DNA from: Dipteris shenzhenensis
Taxonomy: Eukaryota; Polypodiophyta; Polypodiopsida; Gleicheniales
Strand: one strand, 5' to 3'
Assembly (NCBI GenBank): GCA_047967505.1
Contig: CM106538.1
Length of the DNA: 64,000 nt
Shown: positions 44,906 to 55,422 of the stretch, piece by piece
How positions within the stretch are numbered: position 1 is the stretch's first letter
Layout of the letters: every line of letters begins with the position of its first letter
Program-made: the position numbers and the translations under genes
Notes under the pieces: model-generated
Database searches by the model: none
The model's input: the letters and a program-made list of their open reading frames with translations, nothing else
What the model was told of the DNA's origin: nothing

Positions 44906-46946
44906 GGAGAGGGATGGGGGGCTGCGAGAACAACTGTCTGCTCGCGGTCGAAGTCGATGAAGAATCAGACATGTCGGAATGGAGGCGCTGCCGCTTATGA
45001 GAAGGTTTGGAGGGGGAGACGGGGTCGTCCTGCCCGTTCTTCAACACCTTCAGCAAAGGCGAGAGGCCTTTGGTGCCATGAACAAATGCTTTCTCGAGCC
45101 AGCTCAAGATCTCTGAAGTGGTCATCCCATAGAAGGTTCGGAGTTTCTGATGGGACCAAGCTCTGACATCCTGGGGGAGAGGCCATGACAGGGGAGGTCT
45201 GAGGATCACAATCAGTCGGAAGCGTTTGGCGGCGCAACGCCACCGCAGGCGCACATCGCCCTCGGACCACTGAGTCTCGAGAAGCTGCCCACCGGACGGG
45301 CCTATCCAGGAGCAGACCTGGGCGTGTGTCTGCTCTCTGAGAGCCTCCCAAACCGATTCGTTTGTCTAGGTCTCGGTGCCATCGCTGAGGAACGTGAAGG
45401 CGAAGCTAGGGCCATCCCTAGGGGCCAAGGCGACAATCTTCCCATCCGCCCCTTTGCGGAGCAGGAAGATACTGATGTCGAGACAAGCCGGGAAGGTCCC
45501 AAGGTCGGCCACATCTAAGTAGTCCCAGGGGCCAGATCTGTAAAAGTCTCGAGGAAGCTCTCTCTCCTGAAGCTGAGACCCATCAGAGCCTGCCACTGAG
45601 GGGCTAGCAGCCAGGGAAGCCTGCTCCAGTGGTGGTGTAGACTCCGGGTGTCCTGCCAGCGGGGGGGGGAGGGGGAGGAGGCTGAGGGGTAGGCGACTCG
45701 GACTCCACGGAGGCGACTGGCGGAGAAGGTGGAGGAGACGGAGCGGGGGCTCCCCTCGGCTGGGAAGCCGACGGTGCAGCTAACTCTGTAGGAGAGTCGA
45801 GGGGAACGGAGGGAGGAGGGGGATGGGGATGCATCTGGAACTGGGGCTGAGAGGGAGGAGGAGGAGACTGAGGAAGAAGAGACGGGGGCTGAAGCTGCGG
45901 GTCGGGCGAAGGGAGGGGAAACTGGGGAAGGGGCTGGGACTGAGTGGAAAGGGGCGGGGGAGCGGGAGAGAGGGGGATCTGAGGCTGTGAAGGGCGGGCT
46001 GCCGTCGAAGAAGAAGCTCTCCCAGGTCCCTGGGGCGGCTGCCTGTCAGGTCTCTGGGGTGCTGCTGCAGGAAGGGTAACCTCTGCCTCCTTGCCTTTAT
46101 CCGAAATCTTCTTGTTCTTTCCTCTTTTCCTTCTAACCTCGGTCCAACCACCCACTAACTCTGGACCGGGCTCCGACTGCCTCGGCTCCTCCTGACGTGG
46201 CTGTCCGGGGGGGGGCGGGGGCGGAGGGGGCGGGGGCGGGGGGGTCGAGATGAGCTGGCGAAGCGTGGACAAGCAGCCGCCAAGTGCCCAAAGCCGTGGC
46301 ACCTCAGGCACTGACCTGGCTGTCCGGTGACTATCATGCTCTGGGTGATGTTGCCGGCATCTGTCACAATCTCGATCACTGCAGGGAGAGTCGCAGGATC
46401 TGCCACAGCCACACGGACTCGGGGGGCTCCTGCCGTGGTCACCGCGTCGGCGAAAGTGTCGTGCATAACCCAGCCAAAGTGGGAGCCCAAGTCCCTGACA
46501 ATCGGCCGCAGCTCAGCAGCCAGACCTGGAAAAACTAGTGTGACTGGGTGGCGAGGTATACGGAACCGAACATCAAAATCTGCTGCGCTGAATCCACGGT
46601 ACCACGGGACTATCATGATAATCTTTCCATCCACCGATGTGGGGGAACCGGCAATCAGGTTGCTCGCAGCTTTCTCATTGGAGAGTTTGAGCCAAAAGAT
46701 GCCCCTTCCCATAAGGGCCACCTCCTCAATATGGCCATCCTCTAGCAGGAGAGTGGACTGGAGCCAGTCCCTGATGGCTGATCTGGAGGGAGAGTGTCCA
46801 ATGACTCTACCGTAAACAAAGGTACGGGCAAAGTCAATGGCAACCTCCTGAACACGAGATGATTGTTGCTCTGTCAGGATAACGCGGTAGGCATCTGGAG
46901 AGGGAGGGTCCGACTGGGCCTCCGGATCCGGGAAGGGGGCCGCCAT
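44906..46946 (-). pseudogene. LINE-P1 ORF1 (RNA-binding protein with zinc knuckle)
   Basis: The start is the ATG at 46946 (MAAPFPDPEAQSDPPSPDAY), the same as in LINE-P2. A DUF4283-type domain covers roughly residues 20-210 (MGRGIFWLKLSNEKAA, MIVPWYRGFSAADFD, PVTLVFPGL), followed by a CCHC knuckle CLRCHGFGHLAAAC. Immediately afterwards a run of C residues on the sense strand (46206-46245) has changed length, shifting the frame into a long Pro/Gln/Ser-rich region (45604-46230). A further shift near 45620 leads to a second folded-looking domain (FYRSGPWDYLDVADLG, 45366-45590) and a basic tail before ORF2. It is broken at least twice. Confidence 0.85.
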
Positions 46947-47663
46947 ACCGCCAAGACTAACTGCAAGCTTCCGATGAGGAACAGGCTGCCACCCAAAAAA
47001 GGGGGGGCGAAGCGGGAGGGTGGAGCCTGGGTGTGGAGAGGACGGTTGCGGAGGCGGAGGGTGGAGGTGGGGTGGAGAAGTGGAGCGGAAGGGCGGGCGA
47101 GGCGAAGTGAGGGGGCGGGGGGGTCGGGACGGGGCGGGGTGAAGGGTGCGGGGTGCGGGAAAGGCGGGGGGCGCGGAAGGGCGAGGGGGGGCGGGGTTGG
47201 TGTGGCGGGGGCGGAGGGGTGAAGCGGGGGGCGGGGGAGCGGAATGGAGGCGGGGGGGACGGAATGGGGGCGGGTGGAGCGGAATGGAGGCGGGGGGGAG
47301 CGGAATGGAGGCGGGGGGGGCGGAATGGGGGTCGGGCGGAGGCGCGGGGGGAGCGGAATGGGAGGCGGGTGAAGCGAGGGGGTCGGGCGGGAGAGGCGGA
47401 GCGGCGAGAGGGGGGGGTGAGGTGAAGCGAGGGGGGGGTGGGGTGAAATGAGGGAAAGGGGGGGGGGAGTGGAGGCGAGGGGGGCGGCGATGGAGAGGCG
47501 AGGTGGAGAGGCGAGGGCGGCGATGGAGAGGCGGCGGGTGAGGGGGAGGGCGGGCGGGGGGCGAGGGCGGAGAGGTAGGGGGCGGGGGTGGTCGCGGCGA
47601 GGGGGGGGGCTAGGGAGGGGAGGTAGAGCTAGCGGTGGGGGGGGAGGGAAGCTCGCAGGAGCT
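46947..47663 (-). promoter_or_regulatory. LINE-P1 5'UTR, extremely G-rich (plus strand) minisatellite-like
   Basis: Over about 600 bp the plus strand is almost only G with C and scattered A, made of reshuffled GGCGGG, GGAATGG, GCGAGG words. Units such as GGAGCGGAATGGAGGCGGG repeat several times near 47230-47370. The antisense strand could form G-quadruplexes; the LINE RNA would be C-rich. Long frames through it are composition artefacts. Confidence 0.75.
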
Positions 47664-47679
47664 TTCTCTGTCTCTTTTC
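47664..47679. repeat. Right target-site duplication of LINE-P1
   Basis: TTCTCTGTCTCTTTTC, identical to 40737-40752. RLG-B gag coding resumes directly after it. Confidence 0.93.
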
Positions 47680-48489
47680 CCTTCGAAGTTGAAGGCGTTT
47701 CTAGACACTGGGCAGCCACATGCCCCTCTTTGCGGCACCTGAAGCATTTACCCTCTTTCCTGAAAGTTTCAATCTATTCAAGGGTAAACCGTAGTCTTTC
47801 CTTATAGGGCTTTTGCATTTGGTTTCCCCTCGGCTTTTGAGGCTGAAATCCCCTCTTCTGAGCCTTGGGAGACTCTTGTTTCAAACTTGGGGGTCGCTGG
47901 CTTTTTATCCCTCGGTAATCCTGCCTGTAGTGAAGGCACACTAGTAGGATCCTGCATGTACATGAGACTAGCCACATTGGCTGAATGCATAAGATCTGAT
48001 ATTTCTTTAATATCTTTGGTGTTCACTTGGGCCTATATCTTTGGAATGAGTCCGGCCCTGTACTTCCTGAGTTGTCTTGTCAGAAATATTCTTGAAAGGC
48101 GAAACCTACAAGTATGCGTCCCAAAATTTCTGGTTGTAAGACTCAACTGTATCTTGTGCTTCCATATGAATGCTCTCCCAACCCAGAAGGACATGATCCC
48201 GAAACTGTTTGGGAATAAACTATTTATAGAAAGCTTTCTTGAAGTCCTTCCATTTCCTGGGGGCTACATAGTTGGCTGTTTTAGCTATCCACCATGCACT
48301 GGCTGTACCAGTCAAGTGTAAACTAACCATACGAAGCTTTGAGGACTCACTGAACTTTTCCAGGCTAAAGGCAGCATCAAACTGCCTTATGAACTGCATA
48401 GCCTTTTCAGCCATACTGGCCATTGTAAGTGGCAAATCTTACTGACTTCCCACCGTCCTTGAATTCTTTAGTCTCTTCCTTCCTACTAG

Positions 48490-48520
<31 letters not shown>

Positions 48521-48927
48521 CTTTTTCTTCTTTGACTTTGAAGATCCCGAAGAAGGAGGTGATGTCGAGGATGAAGAGATAGAGCTAGAAGATGAAGACG
48601 AACTAGATGAACTGTGATGATGCTTTGCCTTCTTCTTCTTGGGAAGAGGACCTGCACTTTTTCTCTTTTTGCCCACCACCACTTCTTCCTGATCTGCTCC
48701 AGAGGGAGGCTTCTCTGGCTTTCCCTCAAAAAGAGGTTGTACCATCCTACGAAACAAGGGATCGCTTGTTGCCTCTCCCAACTGAGTAATCAACTCTCTA
48801 AAGGCATTCTCTTTATTTATCTGCATAGCCTCAGCCTGTTGTACCTAGTTAGTAGACTCTGCCATTCCCTCATGGGATGATTGGGCATGCTGCTGTGAAG
48901 CCATCTCTACAACTTGTTTGAGATCTG
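47680..48927 (-). pseudogene. RLG-B gag
   Basis: Read right to left: an N-terminal region (ERVADLKQVVEMASQQHAQS, near 48900, then 48407-48826) ending in a Ser run of about 12 and a Lys run of about 14 coded by a CTT microsatellite (48491-48535). Then the gag core (AMQFIRQFDAAFSLEKFSESSKL, LHLTGTASAWWIAK, 48220-48400), a weak linker, and a CCHC knuckle, CFRCRKEGHVAAQC, at about 47705-47750. Frames shift near 48420 and 48000, and stops are frequent. It is cut by LINE-P1 after the knuckle, and further upstream by the L1 fragment, RLG-C and RLC. Confidence 0.85.
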
Positions 48928-48943
48928 CAACTCTCTCACACAC

Positions 48944-49295
48944 TTTTTTTTTTTGTGAGAAGAAATATTTTATTGCTGTGAAATAATTACATTCATAGGT
49001 ATTCCAAAGGTGGAGTAACTACTACTCAACTGAAAATCTCAGTATAAGCCATATAGACATCATGATCAATCAAATGGGTCTGAAAGCAATCATAAAACGA
49101 TTGCTGCAGACACCGTTTGAAAAAAATGAAAGATGGAAAAGTAGGATCACCAAAGACTCTATGAGTTCTGTCCATCCATAGAGTCCAAAGTGCCCAGTAG
49201 CGCACCTAAACAAAAAATGGATCAAAACCCTGTCTAGCGGGATGAAAACCAAATAACCAGAAGAACCTGCCAAAAGTAACCCTAGGAAATCTCCA
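48944..49295 (-). mobile_element. Short L1 3' fragment with 16-bp target duplication
   Basis: Poly-T at 48944-48954, then about 340 bp matching the L1 fragment 8684-9040 (shared GATTGCTGCAGA, AGTAGGATCACCAAAGACT, GTCC(A/G)(T/A)AGTGCCCAG blocks). CAACTCTCTCACACAC flanks it at 48928-48943 and 49296-49311. It is 5'-truncated, coding only the very end of zf-RVT. Confidence 0.9.
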
Positions 49296-49311
49296 ACTCT
49301 CTCACACACTG

Positions 49312-49833
49312 ACACGTCCCAGCACCCCTGAAACCTCTGATCTGCAAACAAACCACACACAACGTGAGAAATTGAGCAGGCTGCTCACCACCCAACCATG
49401 ACATCTACGGGATGTGATCCCGAATCAGGAGATGTCCCCTCCGAGCCACGAGCTGAGCTACTGGCACGAACTCCCAATCAGATCCAAACCAGCCTGGTGT
49501 CCCATACCACCAGGTGGTGCTGTAAGCCCTGGATCTGCCACTGGGCCTTGGGCTACGCTAAGATGTAGGCGCGCGTCCGCGACTCAATCCAGGAACAGAC
49601 CTGGCACCTGGGAACGAAACTTGCTCCCAACTGCACACTGAGAACTGAACCCCCTGGGCCCCTTTTATAGACTCGGGCCACGGAGCGCCAAAAATAGCGA
49701 AGACCTATAAATAGTTCGTACCCTTGCCACTCAACCCGAGAATCAAGCCTGCCTAGCTCTAAGCCTCCCCAGGCTAACCTGAGCTAGTCCTATGTACCTA
49801 GTACACGTCAGATACCAATCCGTGCACATGACA
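49312..49833 (-). mobile_element. 3' LTR of RLG-C
   Basis: 522 bp, TG..CA ends, with a minus-strand TATA box CTATAAAAGGGG at about 49660-49671. Confidence 0.95.
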
Positions 49834-49846
49834 TACTCCCCCTCCT

Positions 49847-50669
49847 CTAAGAACTCACTCCTGAGTTCGCTAAAAAATCCGGAAATGTTCGTTGGAGGTT
49901 TTGTAATGTCTCCCATGTTGCATCCTTCTCCACACGATCCTTTTCACTTGATCTTGTATTCCGTGATAGATCGATTATGAATCTGTCTGTCACGAAATTC
50001 AAGAATACACTCAGGTTCGTGAGGAACAAAAGTCAAATCTGTAACTTCTATAATCTCATGAGGAGAAACAAGTTGATCATCTGCACCCAAAACTTCTTTA
50101 AGTCTACTGACATGAAAGACTGGATGGACTTTAACATCAGGAGGCAATTCTAGTCGATATGCAACTGGTCCAATTCTTTTAATGACCTTGAACGGACCAC
50201 AGTATCTGGGGGATAATTTCGGAACCAAACCAGTACTTAGGCTTTTGGATTCCTTCGGAATTCGCAAATATACCATCGTTCCGTCAGAGAATTCTCTAGG
50301 TGAACGATGTCTATTAGCATAAAATCTGTCCCGATTTTGGGCACTTCTAATAGACTCCTTGGCAAACTGCAACATTTCCTGCATATCTAGCAAGAAGTTC
50401 TTAGCAGCATCATTTTGAATCCCTTTTAATCCAACCATAACTGGTGACTTAGGTTGAAACCCGTACATAAGCATAAAAGGACTGTAACCAGTACTAGAAT
50501 GCTTTGCACTGTTGTAAGCAAATTCAATCATAGGTAGATAATCTTCCCATGAAGACTGTCTCTTAAATACATATGCCCGAAGCATGTCTTCAACCAACTG
50601 GTTGACCTTCTTTGTATTGCCATCGGATTGTGCATGATCCGAGGAACTCATACTTAGAGTAGTTTCCAA
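49847..50669 (-). pseudogene. RLG-C integrase end and chromodomain
   Basis: It continues the integrase core (SSSDHAQSDGNT..VNQLVED, FAYNSAKHSSTGYSPF), the C-terminal GTMVYLRIPKES..YCGPFKVIKRIGPVAYRLELP..FHVSRLKEVLG module, and a chromodomain: PECILEFRD..ITEYKIK then, after one stop at 49944, KDRVEKDATWETLQNLQ. The stop falls where chromodomains carry a conserved Trp, fitting TGG to TGA. In the integrase core the residue aligned with the catalytic Glu is Lys (GNTKKVNQ at about 50625). If that alignment is right, the enzyme is inactive. Confidence 0.9.
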
Positions 50670-50687
50670 CTTCTCAAATACAAGTGT

Positions 50688-51809
50688 CTAAAAGTTACTT
50701 GTAAACTTTGAGTCCCTGTCACTGACTATGTCAGATGGCAAACCATACAGCTTAAACAAGTGGTCCACAAACTCGTGAGCCAACTGAACAGCTGAAATAG
50801 TTGTTCTAGTAGGTAAGAATCTAGCCATTTTTGTCAAACGGTCAACTATGACCCAAATGGAGTCATGACCCTTGCGCGTTCGAGGCAAACCAGTAATAAA
50901 ATCCATGGAAATACTTTCTCATTTATTACCTAGAATTTGTAATGGCTGTAATAAGCCCGCGCTTCTAAGGCGTTCTGCCTTAGTAACCTGACAAACCCGG
51001 CAACCTACTACATAGTTCTCTATAAATGCACGCATCTTAGGCCAATAAAAGGTATGCTTCACAAGAGACAGAGTCCTATGTATACCTGGATGTCCAGCTC
51101 TAGGAGCATCATGACACTCCCAGAGAATCTTGGATTTAAGGTCCAAAACATCTGGCACACAAATCTTTTCATTGCGGAACAGCAAGCCGTTCCTAATCAT
51201 CCACTGACCTCCCGCCGCCTGTACCATAGGTGGCACAATCCCTGAGTCCTGGTCAACCATGGAGCTCCCATCCTGGACTCTCTGCCAATAAGAACTGAAA
51301 TAACTATCAGTTGCGTATAGCCCTCTCAAGGATTGAAATAGGTCTGAGGATATTTCCGTAAATGACAAAGCATTTACAAACTTAACTCGACTTAAGGCAT
51401 CCGCCACACTATTCAACGAACCCTTACGATAACGTATTTCGAAATCAAAATCTTGCATTAATTCTGCCCATCGAGCTTTCCTTCCCCTCAATTCTAATCC
51501 ATCACACACATACTTAATTGACTGATGATCAGTCAATACAAGGAACTTTGAACCATACAAGTAGTGCCTCCAAACCTTAAGAGCATACACTACAGCATAA
51601 AGTTCCTTTTTGAGTGTGGGCCAACGATACTGAGTGTCGTCTAGCTTCTTACTCTCGAAAGCTACAGGTCTGCCCTCTTGGAATAGAGCTGCCCCAATCA
51701 CATAATCACTCGCATCGGCCTCTAAAACATAAGGCCGGGTAGGATCACGTAATGCAAGAACGGGTGCTTCCTTGATAGAAAACTTCAAGGTTTCAAAAGC
51801 CTTGTTCAT
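50688..51809 (-). pseudogene. RLG-C RNase H and integrase N-terminal half
   Basis: RNase H: VLEADASDYVIGAALFQEGRPVAFESKKL, KELYAVVYALKVWRHYLYG, TDHQSIKYV. Then NSVADALSR, the integrase HHCC module (ECHDAPRAGHPGI..VVGCRVCQVTKA) and the first catalytic block, [24 protein letters not shown], with [11 protein letters not shown] carrying the second Asp. Stops at 50919 and 50688 each fall at a position where the family has Trp (GNK-ESISMDF and SNF-TLVFEK). Apart from these the frame is continuous, so decay is by point mutation rather than indels. Confidence 0.93.
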
Positions 51810-51830
51810 TGCATCATTCCAAGGAATCGG

Positions 51831-52406
51831 CTAAGTAGACCTGCGTCCACGACCTTTCAATATGTTTGTCAATGGTGCCGTGATATGTGAATAATCACGC
51901 ACAGACTTCCGAAGAAATACCGTAAATCCTAGGAAAGAACGAAGTTGTTTCACAGTCTGAGGGATAGGCCATTCTAAAACCTTCTGGATACGATCCAGAT
52001 CAATGCTAATACCTTCAGAAGAAATCTTGTGTCCCAAGTAAATGATCTCCTTCATAAAGAAGTCACATTTACTCATCTTGGCATAGAGCTTATGCTGTCT
52101 TAGAACAACTAAGACAATCCGGAGGTGTCCTATATGATCCTCAAGCGTTCGACTATATACCAAGATGTCATCTAAGAACACTACAACAAATTTGCCCAGA
52201 AAATCCCTGAACAAATCGTTCATCATCTGCTGAAAAGTAGCAGGAGCATTGGTCAAACCAAAAGGTAATACGAGAAACTCGTAATGACCATACCTAGTTC
52301 GGAATGCGGTCCTATCTATGTGTTTAGCATAGATACGGATTTGATGATAACCCGTACGCAAATCAATCTTAGTGAAATACTTCGCTCCGGCCAAACGGTC
52401 TATCAA
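51831..52406 (-). pseudogene. RLG-C reverse transcriptase palm and thumb
   Basis: Contains KIDLRTGYHQIRI, DIDRTAFRT-like KHIDRTAFRTRYGHYEFL, VLPFGLTNAPATFQQMMND, the active site VVFLDDILVYS with both Asp, GHKISSEGI and RSFLGFTVFLRK. It is in the same frame as the upstream gag-pol ORF; stops at 52482-52484 and 52431-52433 lie between them and one at 51831 follows. The stop at 52431 stands at a KN-YPLPR position where Arg is usual, consistent with CGA to TGA. Confidence 0.93.
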
Positions 52407-52481
52407 ATCATCGGAACGAGGGAGAGGGTATCAATTCTTAATTGTCACTTTATTTAATCGTTTATAATCTATACACATTCT

Positions 52482-54431
52482 CTAGGAAGAATCTTTCTTC
52501 TTTCTTAGGAGGACAGGTGCACCCCAAGGTGATTTACTTGGGCGGATATAGCCCATATTCAGGTAATCCTGTAGCTGGGTAGCTAACTCATCCTCCTCTA
52601 CCTGGCTCATCCTATAAGGTGGTACACTGATAGGTTGAGCCCCTGGGACTAAGTCTATGCGATGATCTACTGCCCGTTCTGGAGGTAAACCTTCCGGCAG
52701 TTGAGCAGGGAATACATCCTTAAAACTATCTAGCAACATTCTCAATTCACGGTGTTCAAACACACTTAATTCATTCTTGTAAATTACAGAAACAACAAAT
52801 GAAGAAAGCGGAATCAAAACACACTGATAGACATCATAATGAGAATTGTTTAATATATTCCGAAGCTGCATCATCGTAGATACAATAGGCCCCTGAGAAG
52901 AGGGAATTTTATCACACTGAATACAAAATTGGGTGTCCTTATCTACAAATGAAAGCGTATGCTCCGTCCATCCGATGTGAATATTGTGGGTTTTAAACCA
53001 CTCTATTCCGATCAACAAGTCTACATGCTCCAGATGCATAACATAACATGTAAGAGCTCCCGTGTAGGCTTGAATCCGGATAGGAAGCGCTTCAACCTTG
53101 CGATCCCAAAACTGCTTCCCAGCTGGAAGCTGCACCTCATAGGTGTGATCGCTAGGTACTGTGGACAGTCCCATCTTCTGCACAAATTTGTAATTAATAA
53201 AATTGTGAGAGCTGCCCGGGTCAAAGAGAATGTGAACCTGTTGGTCCATGACTTCGCCATAAACTCGGAAAAGATCATGGGAACCAAACAACGAAGTATT
53301 GAAAGTACAATTACAAGAAAGTGGGCAGGTAATGACATTTACAGAAATACCTATCATCGAGACTTGGTTCGCTCCCTTGGCTTTGGTACCAGTTCCCGCC
53401 TGGAGCTTCGGTCCAAGCACCAACTTTTGGTTCTTGCGCTTTGGACACTCATTCTTGGTGTGGCCCCGCTCCTCGCAATAGAAGCAACGTCCTTCTTTCT
53501 TGAGCCTCAAAGTACGAAGGAAACGGGCTTTACCATTCTTAGCCTGAGTTAAGTGTTTCTTGGAGGCGTTGTCCGTAGACTCCGTCTCCCCAGTACCAGT
53601 CGTAGGCTGAAAGAACTTGCGTTTGTTCTTTCCACTCGTGTCGGAAACTGTAGTTGCTTTGGCACCGGCCATGGTATCATCATATATGCGCGCATAATTC
53701 ATGGCCTCCTGCAACGTTGTGCATTTGTTGTTCTTTATCTGCAACTTGTATGAATCTGGCAAACCATCCACGAAGAAACCTAACAAGGTCACTGGATCCA
53801 TCTTAGTGGCCCTGGTTTGCAGATCCCGAAATCTTTGAAGATAAACTTTAAAGGTCAAGTTTAACTTTGACATATCGAGGGCTTTAAGCTTGCCAACGAT
53901 ATCATAATCATCCTCCTTCTTCAGGAACTCCTTCCTGAAGACCCCTTCAAAATCTGTCCATGTATCGGGCTTAGGCTGGAGTTCCTTCCACCATAGCAAC
54001 ACTTTACCTGACATGAAACCCGCTGCAAGCTGGATCTTCTTCTCATCTGGGTATGGGTGGAACTGAAAGTGTACCTGCCACTTGTGTAACCAAGTGTCAA
54101 CTACCTCCTTCGTTCTAGACTTTTGGTCTCCCGAAAAAGGGTCTGGAGTTATATTCGGGCCTAGCACTGAGGCCATGGCATCCACATGCGTGAGTGCCTG
54201 CACAGTGCTAGCCAGAAAAGTGAGAGTCGCTTGAATCCCCTGGAGTTGCTGTGTCAACCCCGTTTGATTTGCATTAACCTGCTCGAATTTTCCATCCAGA
54301 GCAGTGGTAAATTCACTGAAGGCCTTTTTCGTAATCAGGTCATCATAAAGACCCTGATCCTCCTCTCCCACAGGAGTGTAATCCAAATCCTGCTCTCCCA
54401 TGGTGAACTCGGGATTTGCAGAATCAGACAT
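52482..54431 (-). CDS. RLG-C gag, protease and RT start (long open frame)
   Basis: The preferred start is the ATG at 54431 (MSDSANPEFTMGEQDL), because gag-like sequence begins there; the frame stays open upstream to 54857 through the repeat array. About 650 codons: coiled-coil-like N-terminus, gag core (PDPFSGD, VVDTWLHKWQVHF, GKVLLWWKELQ, FRKEFLKKEDDYDI), a CCHC knuckle CFYCEERGHTKNEC near 53450-53495, protease with FDPGSSHNFINYKF (about 53200) and LLIGIEWFKTHNIHI, then the RT start (DHRIDLVPGAQPISVPPYRM, RPSKSPWGAPVLL). It stops at 52482, just before the conserved CID motif, where Trp is usual. Gag and protease may still be translatable. Confidence 0.93.
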   Translation of the reverse strand: MSDSANPEFTMGEQDLDYTPVGEEDQGLYDDLITKKAFSEFTTALDGKFEQVNANQTGLTQQLQGIQATLTFLASTVQALTHVDAMASVLGPNITPDPFSGDQKSRTKEVVDTWLHKWQVHFQFHPYPDEKKIQLAAGFMSGKVLLWWKELQPKPDTWTDFEGVFRKEFLKKEDDYDIVGKLKALDMSKLNLTFKVYLQRFRDLQTRATKMDPVTLLGFFVDGLPDSYKLQIKNNKCTTLQEAMNYARIYDDTMAGAKATTVSDTSGKNKRKFFQPTTGTGETESTDNASKKHLTQAKNGKARFLRTLRLKKEGRCFYCEERGHTKNECPKRKNQKLVLGPKLQAGTGTKAKGANQVSMIGISVNVITCPLSCNCTFNTSLFGSHDLFRVYGEVMDQQVHILFDPGSSHNFINYKFVQKMGLSTVPSDHTYEVQLPAGKQFWDRKVEALPIRIQAYTGALTCYVMHLEHVDLLIGIEWFKTHNIHIGWTEHTLSFVDKDTQFCIQCDKIPSSQGPIVSTMMQLRNILNNSHYDVYQCVLIPLSSFVVSVIYKNELSVFEHRELRMLLDSFKDVFPAQLPEGLPPERAVDHRIDLVPGAQPISVPPYRMSQVEEDELATQLQDYLNMGYIRPSKSPWGAPVLLRKKKDSS

Positions 54432-54604
54432 AACTGAAATCTGATTTGAATATAAACTGACAGAAATACTGACTGAACCGAAGTGAAAAGGAGAATGGAG
54501 CAGAGAAAAACCGTCCCAAGAGATGATGACGGAAGAAGATACTGGAAACTGGTGAATCGGAAGCACACGAATCCCGGAATCTGGCTGAACCCGCTGCCGG
54601 ATGC

Positions 54605-54865
54605 AACGTACGAAATCCTGCAGCGTACGGATTGTTGACGTGGCTGTACGGTCTGCTGACGTGGCTGTACGACTGCTGACGTGGCTGTACGGTTGCTGAC
54701 GTGGCTGTACGGCTGCTGACGTGGGCCGTACAGCAGCTGACGTGGCTGTACGGCGATTGGCGCAGATTGCTGGCGATGCAGGTACAGCTGACACAGGGCT
54801 GGCGCAGATGTACGGCAGGTTGACGCAGGGCTGGCACAGGCAGGCTGATGCAGGCACCGTACGGA
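54605..54865 (-). promoter_or_regulatory. GTAC array and 20-21-bp tandem repeat in RLG-C leader
   Basis: Eleven GTAC cores between 54608 and 54862. From 54633 to 54753 they form six tandem units of 20-21 bp, GCTGACGTGGCTGTACGG, with TGAC starts at 54636, 54657, 54677, 54697, 54717 and 54738. Each unit holds a bZIP-type TGACGTGG and an SBP-type GTAC. It sits between primer site and gag. Confidence 0.8.
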
Positions 54866-55407
54866 TGGCTGGTGCAGGGTTGGCACGCTACTCGATGGCG
54901 CAGCTAGGCTCTTTGCAAGGCTATGGGTGGGCTGGTACCCTGCCCCATCTATATAGGAAGCAGGGCAGCCTAATTAGGAAGCCCTGCTTCCAAAAAAGGC
55001 CAACCCTCCCAGCTTTGGAGGGGGTGCTTTTTTCGAAAAAAGCATCCCTCAACGCAGGCTGGCCGCACCCTGTTCCTGCGCGTCTCGCCTCTCCCTGCCT
55101 TGGCCGAATTTCCCTACAGCCTTGGCGTCCCATCTCTGCCTCCCCCCACAGCCCTTGTCAGGTTCTTCGCCTCTCTTTCCTTCTTCTCTGCTCTAACTCC
55201 TGCTTCCTACAGCCTTCTCTCTCTCAGCCCCCCTTTAGGAATTTCGAAACTCTCCCTCCTTTCTTCTACCTTTTCCCTAACATCTGTCCACCCCTGCTAA
55301 CCTAGGAACCCAGCAGAAATCGCAGCAACAAATTTCGAATTTTAGGGCATACCTGGAGGAAAAGTTCGTCAAAAATTCTCGCATCAGAAGTTCCTACCTC
55401 AGGAGTT

Positions 55408-55420
55408 GGCTCTGATACCA
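55408..55420 (-). other. RLG-C primer binding site (tRNA-iMet)
   Basis: Plus strand GGCTCTGATACCA, i.e. TGGTATCAGAGCC in sense, complementary to the 3' end of plant initiator tRNA-Met; two bases from the LTR. Confidence 0.95.
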
Positions 55421-55422
55421 AC

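Larger units (their letters stand above)
40753..47663 (-). mobile_element. LINE-P1: full-length 6.9-kb L1-type LINE inside RLG-B gag
   Basis: It runs from a 13-base poly-T at 40753 (complement of the tail) to the 5' terminus at 47663, which on the sense strand reads AGCTCCTGCGAGC; LINE-P2 begins with the same bases at 62611, showing both 5' ends are complete. It is flanked by a perfect 16-bp duplication. Order on the minus strand: 717-bp GC-rich 5'UTR, ORF1, ORF2 (endonuclease, RT, zf-RVT), about 120-bp 3'UTR. It splits RLG-B gag-pol exactly between the zinc knuckle and protease. Confidence 0.95.

Noticed and set aside
46863-47807. Long plus- and minus-strand Gly/Arg- or Pro-rich open frames
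   Set aside because: They lie in the G-rich LINE-P1 5'UTR; nearly pure G/C repeats lack stops in several frames at once, so openness carries no coding information.
48407-48826. Poly-Ser/poly-Lys frame as a nuclear host protein
   Set aside because: It is contiguous with the RLG-B gag core and zinc knuckle; the runs come from a CTT microsatellite.
54633-54753. CRISPR-like array
   Set aside because: Units are tandem with no unique spacers, only six of 20-21 bp, in a eukaryotic retrotransposon leader.
55408-55420. tRNA gene fragments at TGGTATCAGAGC sites (also 56286 and 61956)
   Set aside because: Only the primer-binding 12-13 bases are present, each abutting an LTR; no tRNA body.
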